From assembly GCA_019113675.1 (NCBI GenBank), contig DXHA01000076.1, positions 1-42,398 on the forward strand: a DNA stretch of 42,398 nucleotides, read 5' to 3'. Source of the stretch: Candidatus Yaniella excrementigallinarum (lineage in GTDB: Bacteria > Actinomycetota > Actinomycetes > Actinomycetales > Micrococcaceae). The stretch's first letter is position 1. Each line of letters begins with the position of its first letter. Positions 10,488 through 20,326 of the stretch are shown here, in pieces. Under the pieces are notes generated by a model. The model had not been told where the DNA came from and ran no database searches. It saw nothing but the letters and a program-made list of their open reading frames with translations. The position numbers were made by a program, and so were the translations under genes.

Positions 10488-11333
10488 TTAGATAAAGTAA
10501 TCCAGTTCTTTGTGGCCCACTACGAAAATCCGCCGGAATGGATACACGGTGACTTCTTGGCCATCTGGTCCAACATACGGCGGATAGGCGTCAAGCATTT
10601 CGGCCTTATAGCGTGCCACAAACGAGTCATATAGCGACGTTTTATGGGTGTTATCGTATTCGGTGAGCTTTTGTAACACGGGCCGTAGCGCTGCACCCTT
10701 GACCCAATCGAAAACTGGGTCCGGCCCGGAAAGTACCTGGTGGTAGGTAGTTTCCCAAACATTGGGCCGAAAGCTGTGGTCGAGCAGCATGCGCGTGTAC
10801 TCTTCGACTGAGTGGATTGTTTCGCCGGTATAGGCTGCCTGTGCTGCCACTTGGTATTTGGGCTCGTGAGCTAATTCGCCAATAAATTGATGGGATCGGG
10901 CAATATTATTGCCGGGTACTTGCATGGCAAACCATGCACCGGGTTTCAGTAATTCTAGCCACTCGTTTATCACGTTAATGTGATCCGGCAGCCACTGAAA
11001 CATCGCGTTGGAGACAATCACGTCGGTATCAGTAGGCGGCGTCCACGAGCCAGCTTCCTGCTGGTGGAAAGAAACATTCTTATAAGATCCCTGCTGGTTG
11101 GTGATGAGTGTACGAGCGTCCTCAATCATTTCTGCTGAAGCGTCATAGCCTGTGATAGTCGCGTTTGGCCACCGATGTGCCATGGTAAGCGTCATATTGC
11201 CTGGACCGCACCCCATATCGACGACGCGCTGAGGAGCGTCGAGCTCGATGGCATTGGTCAAGTCAACGAAAGGCCGCGCACGATGACCGGCAAAATGCGC
11301 ATATTGGGCGGGATCCCATACAAATTTTTCCAT
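10488..11333 (-). CDS. tam: Trans-aconitate 2-methyltransferase-like SAM methyltransferase
   Basis: 281-aa class I SAM-dependent methyltransferase. The N-terminus (WDPAQYAHFAGHRARPF, about residues 6-22) is diagnostic of Tam, and the SAM-binding motif VVDMGCGPGN is at residues 37-46. Tam methylates trans-aconitate, a spontaneous isomer that inhibits aconitase. The ATG at 11333 is preceded by TAGGCT 6 nt upstream (11340-11345) and has no ribosome-binding site, so it may be leaderless. It is divergent from the helicase gene, 104 bp apart. Confidence 0.88.
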   Translation of the reverse strand: MEKFVWDPAQYAHFAGHRARPFVDLTNAIELDAPQRVVDMGCGPGNMTLTMAHRWPNATITGYDASAEMIEDARTLITNQQGSYKNVSFHQQEAGSWTPPTDTDVIVSNAMFQWLPDHINVINEWLELLKPGAWFAMQVPGNNIARSHQFIGELAHEPKYQVAAQAAYTGETIHSVEEYTRMLLDHSFRPNVWETTYHQVLSGPDPVFDWVKGAALRPVLQKLTEYDNTHKTSLYDSFVARYKAEMLDAYPPYVGPDGQEVTVYPFRRIFVVGHKELDYFI

Positions 11334-11437
11334 GAGTCCAGCCTAAACTCGCCTGGCCAAAGGATGCATTTGCAGCGTTACGAACCGCAATGTCGGCCCT
11401 GACACAGCAAATCGTTCGGCGTACTAGGATGTATTAG
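11334..11437. promoter_or_regulatory. Divergent promoter region between tam and helicase genes
   Basis: Two start-proximal boxes face outward: TAGGCT (minus strand, 11340-11345) 6 nt before the tam ATG, and TAGGAT (plus strand, 11425-11430) 7 nt before the helicase GTG. A CTGACA hexamer at 11399-11404 is a poor-spacing (20 nt) -35 for the latter. Both genes look leaderless. Confidence 0.5.
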
Positions 11438-14071
11438 GTGCAACTGACTGATTTCCTTCCGGACCCTGAACATGGCGAAGAAATAGAACCGGTGTTGTTA
11501 TATGATCGGTTCGTCGAATGGGCTGACCAGCGTGGTATCCAACTGTATCCGGCCCAGGATGAAGCCATTACTGAGGTGATGGACGCCAAAAACGTCATCA
11601 TGGCAACGCCCACGGGGTCGGGAAAATCTATGGTCGCATTGGCCGCGCATTTTTATTCACTAGCTCGGGGTGAGACTAGTTACTATACGGCGCCGATCAA
11701 AGCGCTAGTTTCCGAAAAGTTCTTTGACCTAATCGAAATCTTTGGTGCCGAACATGTGGGTATGGTGACTGGGGATTCAGCTATTAATCCAGATGCCCCT
11801 ATCATTTGCTGTACCGCGGAAATTTTAGCGATCCATGCCCTCCGGGAAGGTTCGGGACTAGCAATTGGCTCGGTGGTCATGGATGAATTTCATTTCTATG
11901 CAGACCCACAACGCGGTTGGGCCTGGCAGGTGCCGTTATTAGAACTGCCGCAAGCACAATTTGTGTTGATGTCAGCGACACTGGGCGATACCAGTGGTTT
12001 CGAGGCATCATTGACCGAACGGACCCGACGACAAACCATAACGGTCTCATCTACAACACGACCGATTCCCTTATACTTTGAATATTCGGAAATTCCGGTA
12101 CAACAACAGGTCGAAGCCCTTGTACAAGCCGATCTTGCACCGGTCTATATTGTGCATTTTTCGCAACTGGATGCTGTCGAGCAGGCCTCAAATTTGGCTT
12201 CCCTGTCTGTTACATCGCGTCACGAAAAAGATCGTATTGCCGAAATTATCAAAGACTTCCGGTTCGCCTCGGGGTTTGGTAAAAGTCTCAACCGGTTGAT
12301 ACGTCAGGGAATCGGAGTGCATCATGCCGGTATGTTGCCCAAGTATCGGCGACTTGTCGAACGACTTGCCCAGCAGGGGCTGCTTAAAGTCATTTCAGGT
12401 ACTGACACGCTGGGGGTCGGCATCAACGTCCCCATCCGCACCGTGCTCATGACCGGCTTATCGAAATTTGACGGCACACGGCAGCGACATCTCAATGCCC
12501 GAGAGTTTCACCAAATCGCTGGCCGTGCCGGTCGCGCTGGGTTTGATACTGCCGGAACCGTTGTGGTGCAGGCGCCAGAACACATTATTGAAAACCAGTT
12601 GGCCCAGCAGAAAGCAACCGAAAAATTTGCCAGCATTAAAAATGAGGACGAACGCGCACGCCGCATCGCCCAGTCGACAAAATCGCAACCTAAAAAGACT
12701 CCACCTAAAGGGTTCGTTTCTTGGTCCAAAGCAACTTTCGACAAACTAGTGTCTGCTCAGCCAGAACCTATGATGTCTCGGATGCGAATCACCCACTCAA
12801 TGCTGCTAAACATCCTGGCTCGACCGGGTAATCCAATCACCGCGGTGCGTCGCATGATCCTGCGCTCAGCCGAAACCAAAGCCGCCAAAGCGCAATTACA
12901 ACGCCGGGCCATTGGTATTTTGCGTGAACTATTGGTCACCGATGTCGTCGTCGCACACGATACCCCTGACGAGTGGGGCAACCGTCTTGAATTGACCGTG
13001 GATTTGCAAGCGGATTTCGCTTTGAATCAGCCCCTGTCTCCTTTCGCATTAGCCGCCTTTGAGCTACTGGATCCTAACTCCCCCAGTTACGCGGTGGACA
13101 TGGTATCTATCATCGAGGCCACGCTGGAACCCCCTCGACAAGTACTAACCGCACAATTACGCAAGCTGCGTGATGAAGAAATGGCCCGGATGCGTGCCGA
13201 CGGACTGGAATATAACGAGCGCATGAACGTGCTGGACAACCTCACCTATCCCCAGCCGTTAGGAGAACTGCTTAACCAACAGTTTGAACTTTACCGGCAG
13301 GGTGCGCCCTGGTTGGCAGAATTTGAGCTCCAGCCTAAGTCTGTGGTGCGCGATATGTATGAGCGGGCCATGGGCTTTGGCGATTACGTCAACTACTACG
13401 GTATTGCCCGCTCTGAAGGTGTGTTATTGCGCTATCTTACGGATGCAGCAAAAGCTTTGCGTCAAACGATTCCGCAGGAATTACGTACCGAAGAACTCGA
13501 TCTGCTGCAACAATGGTTGGAAACCATTATTATCACAACCGACTCCTCGCTGTTGGAAGAGTGGGAAAATATGCTGACCGACGACGTGGATCAGCTTATT
13601 GCCGATCACGAGGCCATCACCCCACCAGAAGCGCCCAAACTTACCGAAACCACCGCGGTATTCACAGTTATGGTGCGCAATGCGATGTTCCACCGCGTAC
13701 AGCTGTTTGGTGATGAACAAGATGCTCGGTTGGAATCCTTGGATTATTTACCCGATGGTGCAGTGCCCTTCACTTCGGATAACTGGGCCGATGCTTTGGA
13801 TGATTTCTTCGACCAGTATGAAGATCTTGACGACTCCCCCACAGCCCGGGCGCCCGAATTTTTCCGCATCGATACACGCCCTGGGTTATCTGCCGCTGAA
13901 TTAGCTGATGTTGGAGCAACTGCCGGTGATTACTGGCTGGTGTCACAAGTCTTAGTCGATCCCAATGGCAACCACGATTTCGCGATTAATGCTGTGGTAC
14001 ACCTGGAAGCTTCTAATGAACAAGGATCTCCAGCCGTAACGATCCTGTCCGTTGGCACCCCAGCCATCTAA
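11438..14071 (+). CDS. DEAD/DEAH-box helicase with DUF3516 (Ski2/Mtr4-like)
   Basis: 877-aa superfamily 2 helicase. Motif I ATPTGSGKS is at residues 56-64, the DExH box is DEFH (149-152), motif III SAT at 179-181, and motif VI QIAGRAGRAG near residue 360. The long C-terminal part matches the DUF3516 region found in actinobacterial Ski2/Mtr4-like helicases. The likely role is ATP-driven RNA unwinding or RNA turnover, but the substrate is not established. GTG 11438 is the chosen start because TAGGAT lies 7 nt upstream. The hydrolase gene follows after 26 bp. Confidence 0.9.
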   Translation: MQLTDFLPDPEHGEEIEPVLLYDRFVEWADQRGIQLYPAQDEAITEVMDAKNVIMATPTGSGKSMVALAAHFYSLARGETSYYTAPIKALVSEKFFDLIEIFGAEHVGMVTGDSAINPDAPIICCTAEILAIHALREGSGLAIGSVVMDEFHFYADPQRGWAWQVPLLELPQAQFVLMSATLGDTSGFEASLTERTRRQTITVSSTTRPIPLYFEYSEIPVQQQVEALVQADLAPVYIVHFSQLDAVEQASNLASLSVTSRHEKDRIAEIIKDFRFASGFGKSLNRLIRQGIGVHHAGMLPKYRRLVERLAQQGLLKVISGTDTLGVGINVPIRTVLMTGLSKFDGTRQRHLNAREFHQIAGRAGRAGFDTAGTVVVQAPEHIIENQLAQQKATEKFASIKNEDERARRIAQSTKSQPKKTPPKGFVSWSKATFDKLVSAQPEPMMSRMRITHSMLLNILARPGNPITAVRRMILRSAETKAAKAQLQRRAIGILRELLVTDVVVAHDTPDEWGNRLELTVDLQADFALNQPLSPFALAAFELLDPNSPSYAVDMVSIIEATLEPPRQVLTAQLRKLRDEEMARMRADGLEYNERMNVLDNLTYPQPLGELLNQQFELYRQGAPWLAEFELQPKSVVRDMYERAMGFGDYVNYYGIARSEGVLLRYLTDAAKALRQTIPQELRTEELDLLQQWLETIIITTDSSLLEEWENMLTDDVDQLIADHEAITPPEAPKLTETTAVFTVMVRNAMFHRVQLFGDEQDARLESLDYLPDGAVPFTSDNWADALDDFFDQYEDLDDSPTARAPEFFRIDTRPGLSAAELADVGATAGDYWLVSQVLVDPNGNHDFAINAVVHLEASNEQGSPAVTILSVGTPAI

Positions 14072-14097
14072 AACTGTTTTTATCCGAAGGAGACCAT

Positions 14098-15405
14098 GTG
14101 ACAACCGCAACTCATCATCCAGGTGCCGCATCCCGGATGCAGGACGGTACACACATTACCGACCACTTTTTTACTGTCCCACTGGACTATACCAACCCCG
14201 AGGGTGAGGCTATTACGGTATACGCTCGAGAATACTGTGCTGACGGTGGTGAGGATAAACCATGGTTATTATTCCTACAAGGTGGGCCCGGTGGGAAGGG
14301 AGCACGGCCCTCTCGGGTGAGTGGATGGATGGCTGAAGCCCTTAAACATTACCGCGTGCTGATGCTGGACCAGCGTGGAACCGGCCTGTCTACACCCATT
14401 AATCGCTATACATTACCCGAGCGTGGAGCACCGGAAGCACAGGCCCGATATCTGCGGCACTTCCGCGCTCCGGATATCGTGGCTGATGCCGAAGCTATTC
14501 GTAAGGGGCTGGACTCGGAACCGTGGGTCACACTGGGACAATCCTTTGGTGGTTTCTGTACCCTGACGTATCTGTCCTTTGCTCCTGAAGGACTTGCCGG
14601 GTCCATGATTACCGGCGGTATTCCACCGCTACAAGGCCCCGCTGATCAGGTATTGCAGGCAACCTATCAGCGTATGCGTGCTCGAAACCAGGAATATTTT
14701 CGTCGCTATCCGGCGGATTTTGAAACGCTCAGCGCAATCTATCAGCGTGTCCGACAGGGCGACGTCGTATTGCCGGATGGTTCACCACTGACTATTGGAC
14801 GTGTGCAAGCCTTGGGCATGCATCTGGGCGCCAACACACGCATTGATGCACTGCACTATACCCTGCAAGAAGCATTTATTCCCGGAACGCAAAGACTGTC
14901 AGATGCATTCTTAGAGGCCGTATATAATCAAGTGTCACGGGCGATGAATCCTTTATACCTCGTTCTGCATGAAGCTATTTATGCACAACCCGGGGCTCAG
15001 CCAACTGCTTGGGCGGCACAACGGGTATTGACTGAACATCCGGATTTTGACCCGAAGAAAACTGCTACGCCCTTATTGACCGGTGAAATGTGTTTTGACT
15101 GGTACACCGAACTGGATCCGGCTTTACAACCCATGGCGGAAGCCACCGAAATTCTTGCTCAATACACCCACTGGGGCCCACTGTATGATCTGGATCAGCT
15201 AGCTAAAAACTCCGTGCCGGTGGCTGCATTGGTATATACCGACGACGTCTTCGTTGAACGTAATCTATCATTTGCATCAGCTCAGCAGGTCAATAACCTG
15301 CAGATATGGGAATCTGATGCGTGGCACCACGATGGCATCGGCGAGGCCGGTGCCGAAATCTTTCGGCACCTTCACGATATGATTAACCGCTCCAGTCTCA
15401 CCTAG
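14098..15405 (+). CDS. Alpha/beta hydrolase, S33 prolyl aminopeptidase-like
   Basis: 435-aa alpha/beta-hydrolase resembling proline iminopeptidases. The oxyanion motif QGGPGG lies at about residues 61-66, the DQRGTG motif follows, the nucleophile elbow is GQSFGG with Ser149, and candidate acid and base are Asp382/383 and His410/411. Proline iminopeptidases release N-terminal proline from peptides; the exact substrate here is unknown. The GTG start has AAGGAGA a few nucleotides upstream. It follows the helicase by 26 bp and probably shares its transcript. It converges on terC with only 3 bp between stop codons. Confidence 0.87.
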   Translation: MTTATHHPGAASRMQDGTHITDHFFTVPLDYTNPEGEAITVYAREYCADGGEDKPWLLFLQGGPGGKGARPSRVSGWMAEALKHYRVLMLDQRGTGLSTPINRYTLPERGAPEAQARYLRHFRAPDIVADAEAIRKGLDSEPWVTLGQSFGGFCTLTYLSFAPEGLAGSMITGGIPPLQGPADQVLQATYQRMRARNQEYFRRYPADFETLSAIYQRVRQGDVVLPDGSPLTIGRVQALGMHLGANTRIDALHYTLQEAFIPGTQRLSDAFLEAVYNQVSRAMNPLYLVLHEAIYAQPGAQPTAWAAQRVLTEHPDFDPKKTATPLLTGEMCFDWYTELDPALQPMAEATEILAQYTHWGPLYDLDQLAKNSVPVAALVYTDDVFVERNLSFASAQQVNNLQIWESDAWHHDGIGEAGAEIFRHLHDMINRSSLT

Positions 15406-15408
15406 AAG

Positions 15409-16725
15409 CTATTGCTGCTCGGTGTTTGTCTTGTGGCCATTGGCTGTTTTGCCATTGGTGTCAGGTGATAGTACAGGTCCGTCGGTGGTTACGATTTTCT
15501 GTGATACTAGCGCTGGTATCCCTTGCCGGTTGGCGTCTTCTAAACGCGTTTCGTGAGCAACGCGGATAATTGCTGACCAGCGGTCTTTGTGGTCAATCAG
15601 TTCTTCCAAGTAGCGGTGTTCGGTTGCTTCAGCCTGCTGGGTCCAAAAATCCATTTTTTGAGCTGCTGTTCTGCGCTGTTCAGGGGTGCAGTCGTCTGGC
15701 AATTGGGTGTAGCGGTAGGCAAATTTTTCCGCATTCTGAAGGGCTTTGAGTGCCTTGCCTCGTGGACTGACCAAGGACCAGATGATCGTAACAACTAAGA
15801 TCGTTAGGATGACCAGCAGTGAGATGCCGGTCGTGGGTTCTTGTACCGGGACATCTTGCCCATCATAAATAAATGGTAAGTTGTTTTGGCTTAATGCGTG
15901 CAGCATCAATTTGATACCGATAAAGCCTAGGATTGCAGCCAGACCGTAACCCAGGTATACCAGGCGGTCAAGCAAGCCGTCGATGAGAAAGTAAAGCTGA
16001 CGCAACCCTAATAGGGCAAAAGCATTAGCCGTAAAGACAATATAGGGTTCCTGTGTCAGCCCGAAGATTGCTGGGATTGAATCCAGAGCGAAGATCAGGT
16101 CAGTTGCCCCGATGGCTATCATCACCAATAACATCGGGGTTACGAAGCGTTTACCGTCGATCTTGGTGGTTAGTTTATCTTCTGCGTAGTGGTCAGTAAC
16201 CGGCAGGATTTTCTTAGCAAAACGGACCATGAAATTATCTGCTTCTGCGCCAGCTTCTTCGGGCGAGGAAAACTCTGATTTGAGCTGTTGGCCGGCCAGG
16301 ATGAGCAGGAAGATCCCGAAGATATAGAACGCATCAGACCACCATTCCAGGATGGCTGCTCCAGCCAAAATAAACACTGTTCTGCTTATTAACGCAAAAG
16401 TTATACCGAACAGGAGAACTTTTTGCTGGAATTTTCGTGGCACATTAAAGCTGGTCATGATGATCATGAAGACAAAAAGGTTATCGATAGATAACGCTTT
16501 TTCGGTAATAAATCCGGCATAATATTCAACCGCGTGGTCCGTATCTCCGAAGGCAAAAAACACGAGCCCAAACGCAAGTGCAATGGCCAGGTAAATGGCA
16601 GACCAGATACCGGATTCTTTCAGCGTGGGCGTATGAGCTTTTTTAACGTGAGCGTAGTAATCAAAAACAATGAGCCCGATGATAACGACACACGTGATAC
16701 CCCAGGTTAACCCGGTGATCTCCAT
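15409..16725 (-). CDS. terC: TerC-family membrane protein (putative Mn2+ exporter)
   Basis: 438-aa integral membrane protein with about nine hydrophobic segments in residues 1-325 and the TerC hallmarks EKALSIDNLFVF and ATDLIFALDSIPA, whose acidic residues are thought to bind metal. Relatives with a yybP-ykoY leader (Alx, MntP-like roles) take part in manganese homeostasis, sometimes loading secreted metalloproteins. The last ~100 residues form a long charged cytosolic tail, unlike short TerC proteins. The ATG at 16725 has AGGAAGG 10 nt upstream. A manganese riboswitch precedes it, so induction by Mn2+ is expected. Confidence 0.92.
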   Translation of the reverse strand: MEITGLTWGITCVVIIGLIVFDYYAHVKKAHTPTLKESGIWSAIYLAIALAFGLVFFAFGDTDHAVEYYAGFITEKALSIDNLFVFMIIMTSFNVPRKFQQKVLLFGITFALISRTVFILAGAAILEWWSDAFYIFGIFLLILAGQQLKSEFSSPEEAGAEADNFMVRFAKKILPVTDHYAEDKLTTKIDGKRFVTPMLLVMIAIGATDLIFALDSIPAIFGLTQEPYIVFTANAFALLGLRQLYFLIDGLLDRLVYLGYGLAAILGFIGIKLMLHALSQNNLPFIYDGQDVPVQEPTTGISLLVILTILVVTIIWSLVSPRGKALKALQNAEKFAYRYTQLPDDCTPEQRRTAAQKMDFWTQQAEATEHRYLEELIDHKDRWSAIIRVAHETRLEDANRQGIPALVSQKIVTTDGPVLSPDTNGKTANGHKTNTEQQ

Positions 16726-16728
16726 ATC

Positions 16729-16742
16729 AGGGAGTCCTTCCT
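16729..16742 (-). promoter_or_regulatory. terC ribosome-binding site and adjacent sequence complementary to the riboswitch loop
   Basis: AGGAAGG (16736-16742) is followed by ACTCCCT (16729-16735), which is complementary over 7 nt to AGGGAGT in the conserved loop of the upstream aptamer. Pairing in the metal-free state could cover the ribosome-binding site. This is inference from complementarity. Confidence 0.45.
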
Positions 16743-16764
16743 AGCTTTAGCAAACCTAAATACC

Positions 16765-16863
16765 ACAAGTCTCTCCCCCGACGTAGAATACGGGACCCGC
16801 ATCCGGCCGAACAACGATGTTCGACGTGCTGACGTCTGCGGGGCTTATGGGATACTCCCTTGT
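16765..16863 (-). ncRNA. yybP-ykoY-type manganese riboswitch upstream of terC
   Basis: Read on the minus strand, the element opens with ACAAG followed by GGGAGTA and closes with GGAGAGAC then CTTGT; ACAAG/CTTGT form P1. The internal part has CCCCG...ACGT pairing with ACGT-CGGGG and a loop with CGTCAGCA, close to the CGUCAACA of the family. The conserved GGGAGUA and GAGAC blocks and the terC target are what the yybP-ykoY class shows. Ligand-bound RNA in this class responds to Mn2+ and raises expression of exporters. No strong intrinsic terminator follows, so control is more likely at translation. Confidence 0.82.
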
Positions 16864-16872
16864 ACGGATATG

Positions 16873-16878
16873 ACTATA
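16873..16878 (-). promoter_or_regulatory. Candidate -10 box of the terC riboswitch promoter
   Basis: TATAGT on the minus strand ends about 10 nt before the 5' end of the aptamer, so transcription would start at the base of P1. The -35 is weak. It lies in the 68 bp between the uvrB stop and the aptamer. Confidence 0.5.
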
Positions 16879-16931
16879 TCAGCTAATTTGCAGCAGTATT
16901 GCGACGTTCCGGATTGTCATGCCCGCTAATG

Positions 16932-19076
16932 CTATGCGTGGCCTTCTCGTTGCATATCGCGCAGTTCTTTTTTGAGCTCGGAAACTTCGTCACGTAGCCG
17001 GGCAGCAAGTTCGAAATTGAGGTCTACGGCCGCTTGATGCATTTGGTCAGACATCTGCTGAATCAGATCGGATAGATCCTTGGCAGGCACGGCAGCCAGC
17101 TTGGCGACTTGTCCATCGGCGGATTCCATACTGGCTTGCTGCTGTTCTTCGGTGATCGTAGCGGTATAACCGCGATTGCCCATGCCATAATCGAAGCCAG
17201 TTTTGATTCCGGCCATACCGGACATCAAATCCTGGGTATCGGCATCTTCACGTGCCAGCTGATCAGTAATATCAGCGATGCGTTTGCGCAGCGGCTGCGG
17301 GTCAATACCATGTTTCTTGTTGTGAGCCTTTTGGATCTCACGACGACGGTTAGTCTCGTCGATGGCGTACTGCATGGATTCGGTGATTTTATCCGCATAC
17401 ATGTGTACCTCGCCGGACACATTACGTGCTGCACGGCCAATGGTCTGAATCAGCGACCGATTGGAGCGTAGGAAACCCTCTTTATCCGCGTCTAAGATCG
17501 AAACGAGCGAAACCTCGGGCAGATCTAGGCCTTCACGTAACAGGTTGATACCGACGAGCACATCGAAGACGCCTTTGCGAAGTTCCGTCATGAGCTCCAC
17601 GCGTCGCAAGGTATCCACATCGGAGTGCAAATACTGCACCTTGACGCCGTGCTCAATCAAATAGTCCGTCAAATCTTCAGCCATGCGTTTGGTCAGCGTG
17701 GTAACCAGTACACGCTCATCGCGTTCCACACGCAAATTAATCTCATCCATGAGATCATCGATTTGGCCTTTGGTTTCTTTGACGATCACCTCTGGATCAA
17801 TTAGCCCGGTTGGGCGGATAATTTGTTCCACTACCCCATCGGATTGTGACAGCTCATAAGGACCTGGAGTAGCCGATAAGTAGATAGTTTGACCAATGCG
17901 TTCCAGAAATTCGTCCCATTTCAAAGGCCGGTTATCCAATGCCGAGGGTAACCGGAAACCATGGTCGACCAGGGTGCGCTTTCGTGAGGCATCGCCTTCG
18001 TACATCCCGCCAATTTGTGGGACCGTAACGTGCGATTCGTCGACAATCAGTAAGAAATCGTCCGGGAAATAATCCAATAATGTATGTGGTGCGCTGCCCG
18101 GTGCTCGCCCATCGATATGCCGTGAGTAGTTTTCGATGCCGTTGCAATAGCCCATCTGCTGCATCATTTCTAAATCATATGTGGTGCGCATCCGCAGCCG
18201 TTGGGCCTCCAACAGCTTATTTTGGGCTTCCATTTCTTCTAGTCGCACGCGCAGTTCGTCTTCGATATCTTTGATGGCTCGTGCCATTCGATCATCCCCG
18301 GCAACATAGTGTGAAGCAGGAAATATATACATTTCACCTTCTTCACGAATTACGTCACCGGTCAGGGGATGCAAAGTTTGTATCGTGTCGATTTCGTCAC
18401 CGAAAAATTCAATACGCACCGCAAGCTCTTCATACATCGGAATGATTTCTACGGTATCGCCACGAACGCGGAATGTTCCGCGGTGAAAATCGGCGTCATT
18501 ACGCGCATATTGCATATTGACGAACTGGCGTAACAAGTCATCGCGGTCCAACATGTCACCAACTTTTACGGTGACCATTTGGGCAATGTATTCTTCCGGC
18601 GTACCCAAGCCAAATATTGACGAGACCGTAGCTACGACCAACGTATCTCGGCGTGTCAACAGCGCGTTAGTGGCAGAGTGGCGCAACCGTTCGACTTCCT
18701 CATTAATGGAGGAGTCTTTTTCAATAAACGTATCAGTCTGCGGGACGTAGGCTTCCGGCTGATAATAATCGTAGTAGGACACGAAGTATTCCACTGCATT
18801 ATTGGGCAGCAGATCGCGAAACTCGTTGGCCAGCTGGGCAGCTAATGTCTTGTTTTGGACCAACACCAAGGTAGGCCGCTGGAGCCGCTCGACCAACCAG
18901 GCTGCGGTTGCTGACTTGCCGGTACCGGTGGCGCCCATAAGCACCACATCTTTTTCGCCGCCTTCGATACGTTCAGCTAATTCAGCGATAGCTTGTGGTT
19001 GGTCTCCGGCAGGCTCATAAGGTGCTTCGACCGTAAATGGTGCCACAACACGGTTAATTTCTTGGGCCAAACTCAT
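16932..19076 (-). CDS. uvrB: Excinuclease ABC subunit B
   Basis: DNA helicase-like damage verifier that receives DNA from UvrA and recruits UvrC. The 714-aa protein has Walker A GATGTGKS near residue 50, the beta-hairpin region with [16 protein letters not shown] (helicase motif II), the TIGRAARN motif VI, and a C-terminal UVR domain. Micrococcaceae UvrB proteins typically begin [10 protein letters not shown], which corresponds to ATG 19076 here. TAACAT (19084-19089) lies exactly 7 nt upstream, suggesting a leaderless message. An in-frame TTG at 19103 would add nine residues. terC and its own promoter follow downstream. Confidence 0.97.
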   Translation of the reverse strand: MSLAQEINRVVAPFTVEAPYEPAGDQPQAIAELAERIEGGEKDVVLMGATGTGKSATAAWLVERLQRPTLVLVQNKTLAAQLANEFRDLLPNNAVEYFVSYYDYYQPEAYVPQTDTFIEKDSSINEEVERLRHSATNALLTRRDTLVVATVSSIFGLGTPEEYIAQMVTVKVGDMLDRDDLLRQFVNMQYARNDADFHRGTFRVRGDTVEIIPMYEELAVRIEFFGDEIDTIQTLHPLTGDVIREEGEMYIFPASHYVAGDDRMARAIKDIEDELRVRLEEMEAQNKLLEAQRLRMRTTYDLEMMQQMGYCNGIENYSRHIDGRAPGSAPHTLLDYFPDDFLLIVDESHVTVPQIGGMYEGDASRKRTLVDHGFRLPSALDNRPLKWDEFLERIGQTIYLSATPGPYELSQSDGVVEQIIRPTGLIDPEVIVKETKGQIDDLMDEINLRVERDERVLVTTLTKRMAEDLTDYLIEHGVKVQYLHSDVDTLRRVELMTELRKGVFDVLVGINLLREGLDLPEVSLVSILDADKEGFLRSNRSLIQTIGRAARNVSGEVHMYADKITESMQYAIDETNRRREIQKAHNKKHGIDPQPLRKRIADITDQLAREDADTQDLMSGMAGIKTGFDYGMGNRGYTATITEEQQQASMESADGQVAKLAAVPAKDLSDLIQQMSDQMHQAAVDLNFELAARLRDEVSELKKELRDMQREGHA

Positions 19077-19136
19077 GCCATATATGTTACGCCCATCTGC
19101 CAAACACTGACCACCGATTCGCCCGCAGGCTAAGGC

Positions 19137-20246
19137 TTATTGAAACAGCAACAGGACGTACACGATGAACAGCATCAAATGTGGCAAAGCATGCATAACC
19201 GTTATCTTTGGTGCAGAAAAGTTACTGACGGTTATTATCATGGTGGCAGCCAAGAGCACCATATTGCTACTGCTTTCAGCTAGTACAACGGTCTGGCCGG
19301 TGACCAGACCGATCAGTAACACCGCCGGAATCGTCACAGATACGGTCGAGACCAATGCTCCATGGCACAGATTCACTACGCGCTGCAGTTCTCCGGCGCT
19401 ACCGGCACGCAAAGACGTGATGGTTTCTGGCAAAAACACAATGGCAGCGATCAACACACCGGCGAGCTCAATGGGTAATTGAGTACGTCCAAGCCCATCG
19501 TCAAGAAGTTGGGCCATGTATTGGGCTAAAATCACCACCGGGATCACCGTAATAACTAATAGAATAATACGTTGCAGGATTTCGGCACGGTGTTTAGCAA
19601 ATGTTTCCGCGATCGGTGGCTGAGCAGTGATGCCGGAAGCCTCACCGGCTGCCCTAATGCCGATGGGGTCGGTTTCCGCAAAATCGCCGGGCTGGTGGAA
19701 CATCTGACGGTAAAGAAAATATGCATAAGTAGCCAGCGTTCCAATTGCAATGATGGCAGCGATACCCGGCGGATAGCTGCCGTTGGCATCCAGTTGTCCC
19801 GGTAGTACGAAAGCTACGGTAAGCAACGCGATGAGCATGGTTGAGTAACTGGCAGTTCCGGTGCGGTTGTGCACTAATGGGCCGTGTTTTCTGGTGGCCA
19901 GAAGTACCGCGATGCCGATAACTAGATTCATAATGATCATCGATACGGCCATGACCGAATCGCGTCCAATAGTGGTGTGGTCACCAGGACCTAGCATGAC
20001 TGCTGAGATCAGAATAACTTCGATGAGCACAATGGAAATCGTAAGCACCAGTGAGCCGTACGGATCGCCCATACGTTGTGCAAGTTTTTCGGCTTGGGTG
20101 ACCACACCGAAAGAACAGATGCTAATAATCACGACGACTCCGGCCAATACCAAGACCAGGATGACACCGGGTACCGGCGGAGCTAAAAACTGCTGTGTGA
20201 TGGCTAATATCAACACAGCCAACCACCCGATAATAACCCGAGTCAT
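19137..20246 (-). CDS. chaA: ChaA-like Ca2+(Na+)/H+ antiporter
   Basis: 369-aa CaCA-superfamily antiporter with about eleven transmembrane segments. The two inverted repeats are visible: an acidic motif in the first half (GDPYGSLVLTISIVLIEV) and a matching one in the second half (LPETITSLRAGSAGELQR). It should exchange Ca2+, Na+ or K+ for protons across the membrane. The ATG at 20246 is the first possible start after an in-frame stop at 20319-20321 and has no good ribosome-binding site. It lies between coaE (80 bp upstream) and uvrB (60 bp downstream). Ion specificity is not determinable here. Confidence 0.88.
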   Translation of the reverse strand: MTRVIIGWLAVLILAITQQFLAPPVPGVILVLVLAGVVVIISICSFGVVTQAEKLAQRMGDPYGSLVLTISIVLIEVILISAVMLGPGDHTTIGRDSVMAVSMIIMNLVIGIAVLLATRKHGPLVHNRTGTASYSTMLIALLTVAFVLPGQLDANGSYPPGIAAIIAIGTLATYAYFLYRQMFHQPGDFAETDPIGIRAAGEASGITAQPPIAETFAKHRAEILQRIILLVITVIPVVILAQYMAQLLDDGLGRTQLPIELAGVLIAAIVFLPETITSLRAGSAGELQRVVNLCHGALVSTVSVTIPAVLLIGLVTGQTVVLAESSSNMVLLAATMIITVSNFSAPKITVMHALPHLMLFIVYVLLLFQ

Positions 20247-20326
20247 TGAGTTAGCGGTGAAAACGTGTGAGCGAGTAGTGATGGTGGGTCCTTGTGATCC
20301 AAGATGAAGTGGTGTTTTTTATCTGG

